DNA from: Psychrobacter maritimus
GTDB lineage: Bacteria > Pseudomonadota > Gammaproteobacteria > Pseudomonadales > Moraxellaceae
Assembly (NCBI RefSeq): GCF_904846345.1
Contig: NZ_CAJHAJ010000012.1
Location: 1 to 64,000, forward strand
Reading direction: 5' to 3'
Length of the DNA stretch: 64,000 nucleotides
In this document: piece after piece, positions 1 to 9,048 of the stretch
Layout of the letters: every line of letters starts with the position of its first letter
How positions within the stretch are numbered: the stretch's first letter is position 1
Program-made: the position numbers and the translations under genes
Notes under the pieces: model-generated
Seen by the model: the letters and a program-made list of their open reading frames with translations, nothing else
What the model was told of the DNA's origin: nothing
The model's database searches: none

Positions 1-13
1 GAAACAGGCTTTC

Positions 14-92
14 TGTGGATAACTCTTTAAACACCAAGGTTTTAACCCTGCTATATCTTGAATTATCCTTAGTTATCCACAACTTATCCCAT
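14..92. promoter_or_regulatory. Cluster of DnaA-box-like sequences
   Basis: TGTGGATAA at 14-22 and TTATCCACA at 73-81 are perfect E. coli-type DnaA boxes in opposite orientation. The perfect box at 73 is flanked by TTATCC-containing 9-mers at 63 (7 of 9 matches) and 84 (6 of 9), so the three starts are 10 and 11 bp apart, about one helical turn. The surrounding DNA is AT-rich. This could be the edge of oriC, a DnaA-titrating site, or a DnaA-regulated promoter for ribE. The window edge cuts the view, so the larger context is unknown. Confidence 0.5.
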
Positions 93-252
93 AATTCTTC
101 TTATTCTCGCTAGGTTTATAATAAAGGTCATAGCTAGCATAAAGTCTAATAGTTGCCATTATTGATGAATTTATTGATGGATTCACATGAAACAATAGGC
201 TTAAATAATATATTCTGCCTTTAACGGCAATAAAAAATGAAAAGAGGTTGAT

Positions 253-927
253 ATGTTTACCGGAATTATAGAAAGCGTCGGCAAAGTAAAGTCTATGCAG
301 CCGACTGGCGGTGATATCCGTCTAACGATAGAATCTGACGGTTTGGATTTTAGTGATGTAAAACTGGGAGATTCGATTGCTTCTAATGGCATTTGTTTGA
401 CCGTGGTCGAGTTTGGTAGTAATTACTACTCTGTTGATGTTTCACGTGAAACGATTGCTCGTACGGCTTTAGCGGAATTAAAGCCAGGTCATATTGTGAA
501 CCTAGAGAAAGCAATGCTGCCGACCACCCGTTTTGGTGGGCATATCGTCGCCGGTCACGTCGATGGGGTAGGTGTGGTCAGTAAGCTGCAAAAAGATGCG
601 CGCTCTATTTATATCGAAGTTGAGATACCACACGAGCTGGCGCATTATACGGCGACCAAAGGTTCTATCACCCTTGATGGTATCAGCCTAACCACCAATT
701 TAGTACGTGACAATATCGTTGCGCTGAATATCATTCCGCATACCGCGCAAGTGACCAATATAGCGCAGCATTGGTTGCTAGGAGCTAAGGTCAATGTAGA
801 AGTGGATATCGTGGCGCGCTATTTAGAGCGTTTATTGAATAAATCGCAAGCAGATAGCTTAAATACAAGCAGTCCACAGAGCAAGATTACCGAGGCGTTT
901 TTGGCAGATAATGGTTTTATGAAATAA
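253..927 (+). CDS. ribE: Riboflavin synthase, alpha subunit
   Basis: Converts two 6,7-dimethyl-8-ribityllumazine molecules to riboflavin plus a pyrimidinedione, the last step of riboflavin synthesis in the cytoplasm. The 224 residues hold the two tandem lumazine-binding barrels of the family. The first begins with the hallmark MFTGIIE and the second around residues 95-105 (GGHIVAGHVDG). The start is supported by a GAGG Shine-Dalgarno sequence. The C-terminal tail after about residue 195 is Ser/Asn-rich and not conserved in character. No FMN riboswitch fold was recognised upstream. A parS-like site lies inside the gene at 438-453, where it encodes the ordinary DVSRET segment. Confidence 0.95.
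   Translation: MFTGIIESVGKVKSMQPTGGDIRLTIESDGLDFSDVKLGDSIASNGICLTVVEFGSNYYSVDVSRETIARTALAELKPGHIVNLEKAMLPTTRFGGHIVAGHVDGVGVVSKLQKDARSIYIEVEIPHELAHYTATKGSITLDGISLTTNLVRDNIVALNIIPHTAQVTNIAQHWLLGAKVNVEVDIVARYLERLLNKSQADSLNTSSPQSKITEAFLADNGFMK
438..453. other. parS-like ParB binding site inside ribE
   Basis: TGTTTCACGTGAAACG matches the chromosomal parS consensus TGTTNCACGTGAAACA at all but the last base. It is a near-perfect palindrome centred on CACGTG. ParB would load here for origin segregation. Confidence 0.7.
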
Positions 928-1014
928 CGGCTAAAGTCTAAATTTATAACTGTCCTTCTGGTGATTTAGCTGTGATGCTGCTTTAATAAGGCTGGCAAAC
1001 ATTGCAAACGCATA

Positions 1015-1190
1015 CTAGAGCGTGTCCTCAATTCAATCGATGGACATCTAAATGGTCTAAAAATGGCTAAATTTTGCCAAACTTCGTCAAATAGCTGGGT
1101 AATATCCCGATATTAACTGCACTATTTTCCTTGTTTGGCTACAATTTATCTCATTTTTATCACCGTTTTTAAAATGAGGACACGCCCTAG
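1015..1190. mobile_element. MITE-like element with CTAG target duplication
   Basis: A 168 bp segment (1019-1186) is bounded by 12-bp terminal inverted repeats that match at 11 positions: AGCGTGTCCTCA at 1019-1030 and TGAGGACACGCC at 1175-1186. Both ends are flanked by CTAG (1015-1018 and 1187-1190), which fits a 4-bp target-site duplication of the kind some IS5-family elements make. The interior has no coding capacity, so it would depend on a transposase elsewhere. The right CTAG supplies the TAG stop of the neighbouring sensor kinase gene. Family assignment is inference from the ends and target only. Confidence 0.7.
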
Positions 1191-4189
1191 CTTTTAATGA
1201 ACGTTTGCAAAATCTCTTGTAGTTTAAGTTTATTAATAGGCTTGGCTAAAAACTCATCCATGCCAACTTGCAAGCAGGCGCTGCGATCCTCTTCGGTATT
1301 ATTTGCCGTCAGCGCCACGATAGGAATATCATCCCCTTGCGCACGAATAGCTTGGGTCGCTTGTAGTCCATCCATCACTGGCATCCGGCAGTCCATCAAA
1401 ATAAGCGCAATTTCTTGGCGTTGTTCTTTTAACTTATCTAACGCTTGCTGCCCATCTTCTGCAACCACACTACGATAGCCAAGTTTCGCCAATATTTTAC
1501 AGGCTATTTTTTGGTTGGTTAAACTGTCTTCTACCACTAAAATTAATGGCGCCAGAGTTTCGCTGCTAGCTTCATCTACAGCTGTGACTAATTGGCTACT
1601 ATTTTCTTGGGTATTCTCTTGGGTGTCCTCTTCAATATTTTCTGGTTGTATCAAAGTTTGCCTAACAGCCAAGGTCAAACGCAGTAATTCAGAGAGTAAC
1701 AATGCCACATCGATTGGCTTGTTTAAAAAGCCGTCACACCTATCTAATAGTATAGACGGAATACGGCGTTCAGCTTTCATGCTAACCAATATCTTTGGCA
1801 GCGCAGTATCAGCAAGCAAACTGTTTAAAGCCTGTTGTCTATCGATATAAACAGACAGTTCATCTTCCGCTTTTTTATGCAAAGCTGCTATATTTTCTGT
1901 GTTTATGCTTTTTATTTTTTCAAAGTCTATATCTTTATCACTGGCTAAGGCTTGATTGGAAAGCGCGATATTTACCTCTTCATAGTATTCATAATCTAGC
2001 AGCAAGATAGGGGCGAGGCTCTGCTTCTCTTTTGCTAACCTCTCTCTCAGTTGCTGTAGCGTGCTTCTGTCTATAAAAGTCGAGATGGTGGCTGGTATCG
2101 ATAAATAGGCACATAAGCGGCGCAGATAGTCAGCTCGCAGCGGTTGTTTGATTACCGCAAGCAGATGAATCTGGGTCAGATGGGGATTAAGGTGGTAGAC
2201 CGGCTGATAATTTGGCCGCTTGCAAGGCAGGTAAAGATTAAAAGTACTGCCTTTATTCACCGTGCTTTTTATTTCGATAAAACCACCCAGTAAGCGCGCA
2301 AAACTATTGGCGTTATTTAACCCGAGCCCTTTCTCAGTGCTGCTATGTTGAATGTAGTTAAGGTTCTGATTTTTGCTTGGATTATTTGCTTGATGGTTGT
2401 TTTGGCTGTTTTGGCTTTGGCGGTTATTTTGATTATTGTTCTGATTAAGATAAGTCAATAGTTGGTGTTGCTTTGCTATATCGATGCCTATACCGCTGTC
2501 TTTTATACTAAATCGAACCCAATCGTGTGCGGCATGACTGGCATTGTCGTTGTTGATGTCAGTGTTTTCAGGCGTGTTAGTATCTTTATTAACGTCTATC
2601 AAAGTTCGGTTTTTGATGGACAATACTTCTGTATTGCTCACCGTATCAATGGTCAATGCCACGTAGCCGGCCGTGGTGAATTTGACCGCATTGTCTAGTA
2701 AATTTCGTAATATTTGTTGCAGGCGTTTATGGTCGGTATCAATGCAACGCGGACTGTCCGGTGTAAAAAAGTAAAGCAGCTCTAGCCCTTGGTTTTTCGT
2801 CCTTTCTACGACTGATTGACTGACTTCTTGCCCAAGTTTATACAGGTCAACCGCCTCAATATTTAGGCGGGTTTTCCGCACCTCTATCTCACCGATATCT
2901 AGCATGTCATTAAGCATGGTAAGCATAGAATGACTGGTTTGAATTAAAATTGTGACAGTTTTATTTTGTTTAGCGGTTAAGGTGCTAGGGTCAATCGGCT
3001 CTAAGGTGTCAATCATCGCCTCTAACGGCAGGCGTAAATCGTGGCCCATCGTCGATTTAAGGGTATTAAACTCATCAAGTTGGCGTTGTAGCTGCTGGTT
3101 TCGTTGTTGTAAGTCCGCGCTTTGATTGACCATCTCATTGATATTATTCAGCAGTACTGTAAAGCCATGTACTTGCCCATGCTCACCAAACCACGGGGTA
3201 ATATGCAACTGATAGGCTTTTTTATTATGTAATCCATACACCAATAAGGTACGAGTGACACGCAGCTCTACCAGTTTATATAATAGTGCCTGAGTTGTTT
3301 CGTCTTCTGCAAAGACAAAATCCGTCAATTGATAATTGCTATCGCTTTGAAAGGGCGTTGCAAATACTTGCTCAAAGCGCTGATTAAAAAAGCTGATTTG
3401 GCCATGTCTCATAATCATCAGCATGGGCAGCGGCGCATGATCAACCAAACGCTCGAGACGATGTTTCAGGGTGGTAATGCGTCGGTGATTATTATGCAGC
3501 TGATAACTGATGCGGCTAAGTGCGTGCCCTAAGCGCAAAAACTCAGCCGTGGTTTTATTTTCAATAAACGGCGGCGTGATGTAGGCATCTTTGGCATGGC
3601 TGCTTAACTCATCGGTATAAACGAGGAGCTGTTCCCAATTGGCACGGCGTTTGAGCGTATAGAGTAATGCCATGGTAAAAAACATGATGGCTATCATTAA
3701 AGGCAGCCAATAGCGATACGATATCCAATTGATATCGAGTGGCTTATGACGCAGGATGGTATAAATCTTATGACCACTTTCAAGCTCAATGGTGCCGATT
3801 AAGGCATTATTGTTTACCGTAGAGGCACTATAATGATTGCTACTAGAAGGCAGTGAAGCGATGACCTTGGGAAAGGCAATACCCCTAAACTCACGCTCAT
3901 TAGGACGGGTATGACGATGAATATAAGTCTGTCCAGATGGCATCATAAAAATCAGCTGATAGCTGATGTCTTTTAGAAACGGCTTTTTTAAAATCTTTTT
4001 AATGTCAGTATTGTCAGGGTTGGCAAGCTCAGAAATCTCATACTGCAATGCATAAAAGCTCTCTATGCTGTCTTGCTTATTATCCTGCCTTATCTCATAA
4101 AACATGGTGAAGTAATACACTGACAACATCGCCAATAATGTCAGCGTATAAAAAATCAGCAAGCGTTGGAGAGACTGAAATTGTTGCAT
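1187..4189 (-). CDS. Hybrid sensor histidine kinase/response regulator
   Basis: A 1000-residue inner-membrane signalling kinase. Hydrophobic segments near residues 8-28 and 157-178 flank a ~125-residue sensor region. A PAS-like region follows (about 245-350), then a HisKA domain with phospho-acceptor His383 in the unusual context MGHDLRLPLE (commonly SHELRTPL), and a HATPase domain with N box 492-505, G1 box DSGIGID (564-570) and G2 KGLGL (620-624). Asn-rich inserts lie before G1 (about 530-553) and in the ATP lid (581-612). Residues ~675-840 look like a degenerate receiver. A canonical receiver follows (acid pair E887/D888, Asp933, Lys983). There is no Hpt domain, so a separate phosphotransfer protein is expected. 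It resembles the BarA/GacS class, but the signal and partner are not evident. The TAG stop lies in the target duplication of the adjacent MITE. Confidence 0.88.
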   Translation of the reverse strand: MQQFQSLQRLLIFYTLTLLAMLSVYYFTMFYEIRQDNKQDSIESFYALQYEISELANPDNTDIKKILKKPFLKDISYQLIFMMPSGQTYIHRHTRPNEREFRGIAFPKVIASLPSSSNHYSASTVNNNALIGTIELESGHKIYTILRHKPLDINWISYRYWLPLMIAIMFFTMALLYTLKRRANWEQLLVYTDELSSHAKDAYITPPFIENKTTAEFLRLGHALSRISYQLHNNHRRITTLKHRLERLVDHAPLPMLMIMRHGQISFFNQRFEQVFATPFQSDSNYQLTDFVFAEDETTQALLYKLVELRVTRTLLVYGLHNKKAYQLHITPWFGEHGQVHGFTVLLNNINEMVNQSADLQQRNQQLQRQLDEFNTLKSTMGHDLRLPLEAMIDTLEPIDPSTLTAKQNKTVTILIQTSHSMLTMLNDMLDIGEIEVRKTRLNIEAVDLYKLGQEVSQSVVERTKNQGLELLYFFTPDSPRCIDTDHKRLQQILRNLLDNAVKFTTAGYVALTIDTVSNTEVLSIKNRTLIDVNKDTNTPENTDINNDNASHAAHDWVRFSIKDSGIGIDIAKQHQLLTYLNQNNNQNNRQSQNSQNNHQANNPSKNQNLNYIQHSSTEKGLGLNNANSFARLLGGFIEIKSTVNKGSTFNLYLPCKRPNYQPVYHLNPHLTQIHLLAVIKQPLRADYLRRLCAYLSIPATISTFIDRSTLQQLRERLAKEKQSLAPILLLDYEYYEEVNIALSNQALASDKDIDFEKIKSINTENIAALHKKAEDELSVYIDRQQALNSLLADTALPKILVSMKAERRIPSILLDRCDGFLNKPIDVALLLSELLRLTLAVRQTLIQPENIEEDTQENTQENSSQLVTAVDEASSETLAPLILVVEDSLTNQKIACKILAKLGYRSVVAEDGQQALDKLKEQRQEIALILMDCRMPVMDGLQATQAIRAQGDDIPIVALTANNTEEDRSACLQVGMDEFLAKPINKLKLQEILQTFIKS

Positions 4190-4422
4190 AAAAGCATGAC
4201 CCTAAATCGACCGTAAGTCGGTGTGATGGCGCATCGTAAAATAATGATAAATCTGACAGATTTGCTTGCTATGGCTTATTTGATAAATAAGTAGCTGAGC
4301 CTGCTTACTATTATAGAGATAAATAGCACCATTAATAGCGCTGGATGGCTGCTATTACAATCATGGCACAACACCACAAACTCACCTATAATAGGCAAAT
4401 TAACCATAAATAATGCCTGACT

Positions 4423-5529
4423 ATGACCACACTTGCTGCACAATCTGATATATCTATTGACGCCAATCAACCTAAGCAAACTTTTATCACTGGGGCGCAG
4501 AGTGCCGCCAGCCCTTTAAGAGTGGTATTTGCTGGTACACCTGAGTTTGCTGCTGTCAGCCTTGAGTCGCTTATCAAGCAGCAAGATGCGTTGAATATAG
4601 ATATCGTTGCGGTTTATACCCAGCCTGATCGCAAGGCAGGGCGCGGGCAAAAGTTATCAGCGTCTGCCGTCAAGCAAGTGGCATTGGCGCATGGTATTGC
4701 GGTTGAGCAGCCTCTCACCTTTAAAAAATCCAGCACAGAAGGTATGGCTGCACGTGAGAATTTACGTACTTATCAGCCAGATGTCATGATTGTCGCGGCT
4801 TATGGTCTGATTTTGCCGATTGGCGTATTGACCACGCCTACTTATGGCTGTCTAAATATTCATGCTTCGCTGTTGCCACGCTGGCGCGGTGCGGCGCCTA
4901 TTCATCGTGCATTACTGGCGGGCGATTCTGAGACCGGCATTACTATTATGCAGATGGATAAGGGGCTTGATACCGGTGATATGCTCTACAAGGTCAGCGC
5001 GCCTATTGAAGCCAATGATACGGCTGCGAGCCTACATGATAAAATGGCTGAGCTTGGCGCTGCGGCAATTAAGACGGTATTAAAAGACTTAATGCATTAT
5101 CAAGCGCAAGCAGTAGCCCAAGATGACAGCCAAGCCAATTATGCTGAAAAATTGGTCAAAACCGAAGGTGAAATCGACTGGACACAGTCTGCTACTAAGA
5201 TTGAACGACAAATTCGTGGGCTGACGCCATGGCCAGGTGCTTATACTTTTTTAGCAGGGCAGCGGGTTAAAATTTTAGCCAGCTTACCTGTGAACCCATC
5301 ACAGCAAACCAATGAGCCTGCTGGCACTGTCATCAGCGTCGGCCGCAAAGCGATACTGGTCGCTTGTGGCAAAGAAGATGAGACCAAACAAAAAAGCAAT
5401 GAAGAATCAGCCAGTACTTTGGCTATTACCAACTTGCAATTCGCTGGTGGCAAGCCAATGACTGCTGAGCAAATCTGCCATGGTAATCAATTAAATGATG
5501 GCGACCAGTTTACGACCGATTCGAAATAA
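4423..5529 (+). CDS. fmt: Methionyl-tRNA formyltransferase
   Basis: Transfers a formyl group from 10-formyltetrahydrofolate to initiator Met-tRNA. The catalytic Asn145, His147 and Asp183 (NIH and GLDTGD motifs) and the SLLPRWRGAAPI folate loop (149-160) are all present. At 368 residues it is longer than the usual ~315, because of a ~30-residue N-terminal extension before VVFAGTPEF and a Ser/Lys-rich insert near the C-terminus. The start has no clear Shine-Dalgarno sequence, and an internal GTG near the start of the conserved domain is an alternative. It lies 104 bp upstream of rsmB, the usual partner. The peptide deformylase gene def, often next to fmt, is not here. Confidence 0.95.
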   Translation: MTTLAAQSDISIDANQPKQTFITGAQSAASPLRVVFAGTPEFAAVSLESLIKQQDALNIDIVAVYTQPDRKAGRGQKLSASAVKQVALAHGIAVEQPLTFKKSSTEGMAARENLRTYQPDVMIVAAYGLILPIGVLTTPTYGCLNIHASLLPRWRGAAPIHRALLAGDSETGITIMQMDKGLDTGDMLYKVSAPIEANDTAASLHDKMAELGAAAIKTVLKDLMHYQAQAVAQDDSQANYAEKLVKTEGEIDWTQSATKIERQIRGLTPWPGAYTFLAGQRVKILASLPVNPSQQTNEPAGTVISVGRKAILVACGKEDETKQKSNEESASTLAITNLQFAGGKPMTAEQICHGNQLNDGDQFTTDSK

Positions 5530-5633
5530 CCTACGCCAAATTAAATCTGTATATTTTAATATCGGTAATTTAATACCAAATAATCCAACTTTTATCAGAC
5601 GCGATCGACCAGACGTCAAGGAAATCCAATTTA

Positions 5634-7220
5634 ATGAGACAAACCAACACTGCGCCAAGAAACAATAAGCTCAAACCATCAAGCAACCTTATTATGAATG
5701 GTAGCGTACGTGTACGGGTCATTCGCACTTTACTGGCCATTCAAAACGGTCAGTCGCTTGCCAGCGTTCTTGATCCGTTACTCAACAGTCTACATGATGG
5801 CGATAAAGGTTTTGCCCATGCGCTACTACTAACGACATTGCGTCAGTGGCACGCGCTGGCGCGTTTGCTCGATACCTTAGCTGACAACCCTATCGATGAA
5901 GTTGAAGTTCGTACCACCATTCAAGTGGGCTTAGTGCAGTTGCTGTATTTAGAAGTCGCTGACCATGCGGCGATTCATGAAACGGTTGAAGCGGCAAAAG
6001 AGATTGATTTTGCCCATGCAACAGGTTTGATTAATGCTATCTTGCGTAAAGTGGCTAAGAATCCAAGCAAATTTCGTAAGAAGTGCGATAAAAAGCATAG
6101 TCTACCGAATTGGCTCGCTTATCAGCTTAAGCAAGACTGGAGCGAGCAGTATGATGAGCTGACCCAAGGTTTGCGCCACGCGGCACCGATGTTTTTACGC
6201 GTAAACTCAGCGGTTAGCTCAGTAGAGGATTATCAGCAAGCACTTGATGGGGCAGAAATTGATGCAGACATCGTTGAGCTAACGACTGGTTTTAATTTAA
6301 TGAACTCATCAGATACAGCTATAGCAACAACGCTATCCACCAAAGGTCTCCGGCTGCATCAAAGTACAGCCGTAAACGCTTTGCCTGATTTTGCTTTAGG
6401 AGTTGCCAGCGTACAAGACATGCATGCTCAACTTGCTGCGCCGATTATTAATAAAGCGTTAATGGCTAAAATAAGCGCTGATAAATCTAATACAGACATT
6501 GATTCAGAAGCCAATAATAATGAGCTGCATATCTTAGATGCTTGTGCGGCACCTGGTGGTAAATTGGCTCACTGGTTAGAGCTCATAAGCGCTAATAACG
6601 AATCATCGTTGTTTCACGTGAAACAAGATGATGCAGAAGCGACACCAGTAATTACTGATATCAAGGTAACGGCTATCGATAATGAAGCGCCGCGTATTGA
6701 GCGTATTCGTGAGAACTTACAGCGCTTAAATTTAAGTCAGCACGATTTGCAGAAGGCAGAGAAAAGTGTCGCACTGAATATTGTCTGTGCTGATGCCACC
6801 AGATGGCAGCATGGGAAAAATAAAAAAGCGGCTACCAATGAACCGGTATTTGATGCAATATTACTCGATTCTCCTTGTACCGCGACAGGTGTGATTCGCC
6901 GTCATCCTGATATCAGTATTTTGCGTACCGAAGAAGACGTTGAGCAAACCGCATTGTTGCAAGCCGATATTTTGCATAACTTGTGGCCACAATTGAAAGC
7001 GGGTGGTTATCTATTGTATGTGACCTGCTCTATCTTAAAGCAAGAAAACGTCGAGCAAATGCAGGATTTTATCAGTCATCATAATGATGCGGTAGCGATT
7101 GAGTTTACCGAAGACTGCAGTTGGGGTATCGCGCAAGCAATCGGGCGTCAGTGCTTGCCGATTGATAGCGAGAGTGGTGATGGTTTTTATTATGCATTGC
7201 TTCATAAGACAATGGCATAA
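5634..7220 (+). CDS. rsmB: 16S rRNA (cytosine-967-C5)-methyltransferase
   Basis: SAM-dependent methyltransferase that makes m5C967 in 16S rRNA. An NusB-like N-terminal domain (about 24-150) is followed by a Rossmann domain with SAM motif DACAAPGGK (302-310) and two catalytic cysteines, Cys415 in DSPCTATG and Cys465 in VTCS. At 528 residues it is about 100 longer than typical. Extra residues occur between about 283 and 297 and just after the SAM motif (320-345). The second insert encodes LFHVKQ, the translation of a perfect parS palindrome. An in-frame ATG at 5694 is an alternative start next to the conserved region. It follows fmt and precedes thrC in the same direction. Confidence 0.94.
   Translation: MRQTNTAPRNNKLKPSSNLIMNGSVRVRVIRTLLAIQNGQSLASVLDPLLNSLHDGDKGFAHALLLTTLRQWHALARLLDTLADNPIDEVEVRTTIQVGLVQLLYLEVADHAAIHETVEAAKEIDFAHATGLINAILRKVAKNPSKFRKKCDKKHSLPNWLAYQLKQDWSEQYDELTQGLRHAAPMFLRVNSAVSSVEDYQQALDGAEIDADIVELTTGFNLMNSSDTAIATTLSTKGLRLHQSTAVNALPDFALGVASVQDMHAQLAAPIINKALMAKISADKSNTDIDSEANNNELHILDACAAPGGKLAHWLELISANNESSLFHVKQDDAEATPVITDIKVTAIDNEAPRIERIRENLQRLNLSQHDLQKAEKSVALNIVCADATRWQHGKNKKAATNEPVFDAILLDSPCTATGVIRRHPDISILRTEEDVEQTALLQADILHNLWPQLKAGGYLLYVTCSILKQENVEQMQDFISHHNDAVAIEFTEDCSWGIAQAIGRQCLPIDSESGDGFYYALLHKTMA
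6610..6625. other. Perfect parS-consensus site inside rsmB
   Basis: TGTTTCACGTGAAACA is an exact match to the bacterial chromosomal parS consensus and a perfect 16-bp palindrome. It lies in a poorly conserved insertion of RsmB, where coding constraint should be low. Confidence 0.8.
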
Positions 7221-7278
7221 AACTGCTGAATAAACCGTTTTAAATATTGAATAACCTCATTATAGACAGGACAATCTA

Positions 7279-8700
7279 ATGAAATATATCAGTACCCGTG
7301 GTCAGACAGCGCCGATGGATTTTAGTGATGTGCTATTGATGGGTCTTGCGCCAGATGGCGGTTTGATACTGCCTGAGCACTATCCAAATATAGATAGCAC
7401 GACCCTTGATGAATGGCGTACGCTCAGCTATCCACAGCTTGCCATGGCGATTATGCAGCGCTTTGCCACTGATATTCCTGCGGCTGATTTGCAAGATATC
7501 ATCGAGCGTACTTATACCGCTGAGATATTTGGTTCTGATGAGATTGTCCCTGTCCGTAAGCTTGAAGATAATTTATATATTTTAGGACTATCAAACGGTC
7601 CGACATTGGCATTTAAAGACGTTGCCATGCAGTTCTTGGGCAATGCCTTTGAATACGTACTGAAAAGAAAAGACGCGCGTATTACTATTATTGGTGCGAC
7701 CAGTGGCGACACGGGCAGCGCAGCAGAATATGCGCTACGTGGTAAAGACAATATCGAAGTCTTTATGCTGTCACCGCACGGCAAAATGAGCGAATTCCAG
7801 CGCGCGCAAATGTATAGCTTGAACGATGATAATATCCATAATATCGCCATCGATGGCATGTTTGATGATTGCCAAGATATCGTCAAAGCGCTGCAACAAG
7901 ATGCCGAATTTAAAGCGGCTTATAACCTCGGTACGGTTAACTCTATTAACTGGGGTCGTATCCTTGCGCAAATCGTTTATTACTTTAAAGCTTATTTTGC
8001 CGTTACTACGAGCAATGACGAAAAAGTCAGCTTTAGCGTCCCATCAGGTAATTTTGGTAATATTTGCGCCGGTCATATTGCTCGCGAAATGGGACTGCCA
8101 GTTGACCGTTTAATCGTCGCTACCAACGAAAACGATGTACTAAACGACTTCTTTAATCAAGGTGCTTATCAGCCGCGTCCGACCGATAAAACTTACGTGA
8201 CTTCTAGCCCGTCAATGGATATCTCTAAAGCCTCTAACTTTGAGCGCTTTGTCTATCTACTACTCGACAAAGACAGCGCCCGTGTCAGCGAGTTATTTGA
8301 AGGGGTGAAATCCGGTCAAGGTTTTGATTTGTCTGACTTGATGGAGGCGGTTAATACGCGTTATGGCTTTGCTGCGGGTAAATCGACCCATAGTGACCGC
8401 TTACAAACGATTAAAGCACTTTATGAGCAGCATGGTGAGTTGGTGGATCCGCACACAGCCGACGGTATTAAAGTCGCTAAAGAATTACAGCGCGAAGGTG
8501 AAGTGATAGTTTGTGCAGAAACAGCATTACCGGTTAAGTTTGCCGATACGATTGTCGAAGCTATTGGTTCAATAGAGATTGCTCGCCCTGCTCATACCGA
8601 AGGCTTAGAGGACTTACCGCAGCATGTGGTGGTGCTAGATAACAAGGCTGAACTGGTCGCTGAGCAAATCCGTCAGCACGTGACGCCAAATCTTGCGTAG
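7279..8700 (+). CDS. thrC: Threonine synthase
   Basis: PLP enzyme converting O-phosphohomoserine to threonine, the last step of threonine synthesis. The 473 residues match the long thrC class. The N-terminal motif MKYISTRG is typical, the PLP lysine is Lys113 in LAFKDVAMQF, and the phosphate-binding SGDTGSAAEYA follows at about 142-152. An AGGA ribosome-binding site precedes the ATG. It starts 58 bp after rsmB. The thrA and thrB genes are not in the window. Confidence 0.95.
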   Translation: MKYISTRGQTAPMDFSDVLLMGLAPDGGLILPEHYPNIDSTTLDEWRTLSYPQLAMAIMQRFATDIPAADLQDIIERTYTAEIFGSDEIVPVRKLEDNLYILGLSNGPTLAFKDVAMQFLGNAFEYVLKRKDARITIIGATSGDTGSAAEYALRGKDNIEVFMLSPHGKMSEFQRAQMYSLNDDNIHNIAIDGMFDDCQDIVKALQQDAEFKAAYNLGTVNSINWGRILAQIVYYFKAYFAVTTSNDEKVSFSVPSGNFGNICAGHIAREMGLPVDRLIVATNENDVLNDFFNQGAYQPRPTDKTYVTSSPSMDISKASNFERFVYLLLDKDSARVSELFEGVKSGQGFDLSDLMEAVNTRYGFAAGKSTHSDRLQTIKALYEQHGELVDPHTADGIKVAKELQREGEVIVCAETALPVKFADTIVEAIGSIEIARPAHTEGLEDLPQHVVVLDNKAELVAEQIRQHVTPNLA

Positions 8701-9048
8701 GTAGCTTATTTATATAAAGTATTCATTGAAATTAATATCCAATTAAAGGTTACGCTATTGTAATAAAGTGTTTATGATTGTGTTATGGTAGATATAATTG
8801 TAATATTAGAAACAGCGTCGGCGAGTCATCATCATGCTCGGCGCTTTTTTAGCAATCAAACCCGTCAATCATATCAGTCGACAACACTGAACAGCTGCTC
8901 TAGAAGCTTTATGATGGTGATACTTAAGCCTTTTATGTTTTTATTTTCTAATCGTTATTTAATGACTAGAATGAGATTTTAAACCTAAGTAATAGACTTA
9001 AGTAGACCAGATTCGACGCTAATAGCGCTACATATTGTGGATATAACA
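8701..9048. other. Spacer between thrC and LysM gene
   Basis: AT-rich DNA. A weak imperfect hairpin with a T-run (8813-8850) is the only structure seen. A 65-codon open frame at 8785-8982 crosses it and lacks coding character. The promoter for the downstream gene is presumably here but was not resolved. Confidence 0.5.
8813..8850 (+). terminator. Possible weak terminator after thrC
   Basis: AGCG and CGAG pair with CTCG and CGCT around a loop rich in atc repeats, with an asymmetric internal bulge, followed by a run of six T. The stem is imperfect, so termination efficiency is uncertain. Confidence 0.4.

Noticed and set aside
1-252. FMN riboswitch upstream of ribE
   Set aside because: I could not find the conserved RFN core sequences, only DnaA-box-like repeats and AT-rich DNA.
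4276-4479. 67-codon minus-strand frame over the fmt start
   Set aside because: It overlaps the conserved fmt gene and its promoter region, with no independent support.
8785-8982. 65-codon open frame after thrC
   Set aside because: It runs through a putative terminator, has no ribosome-binding site, and its translation looks random.
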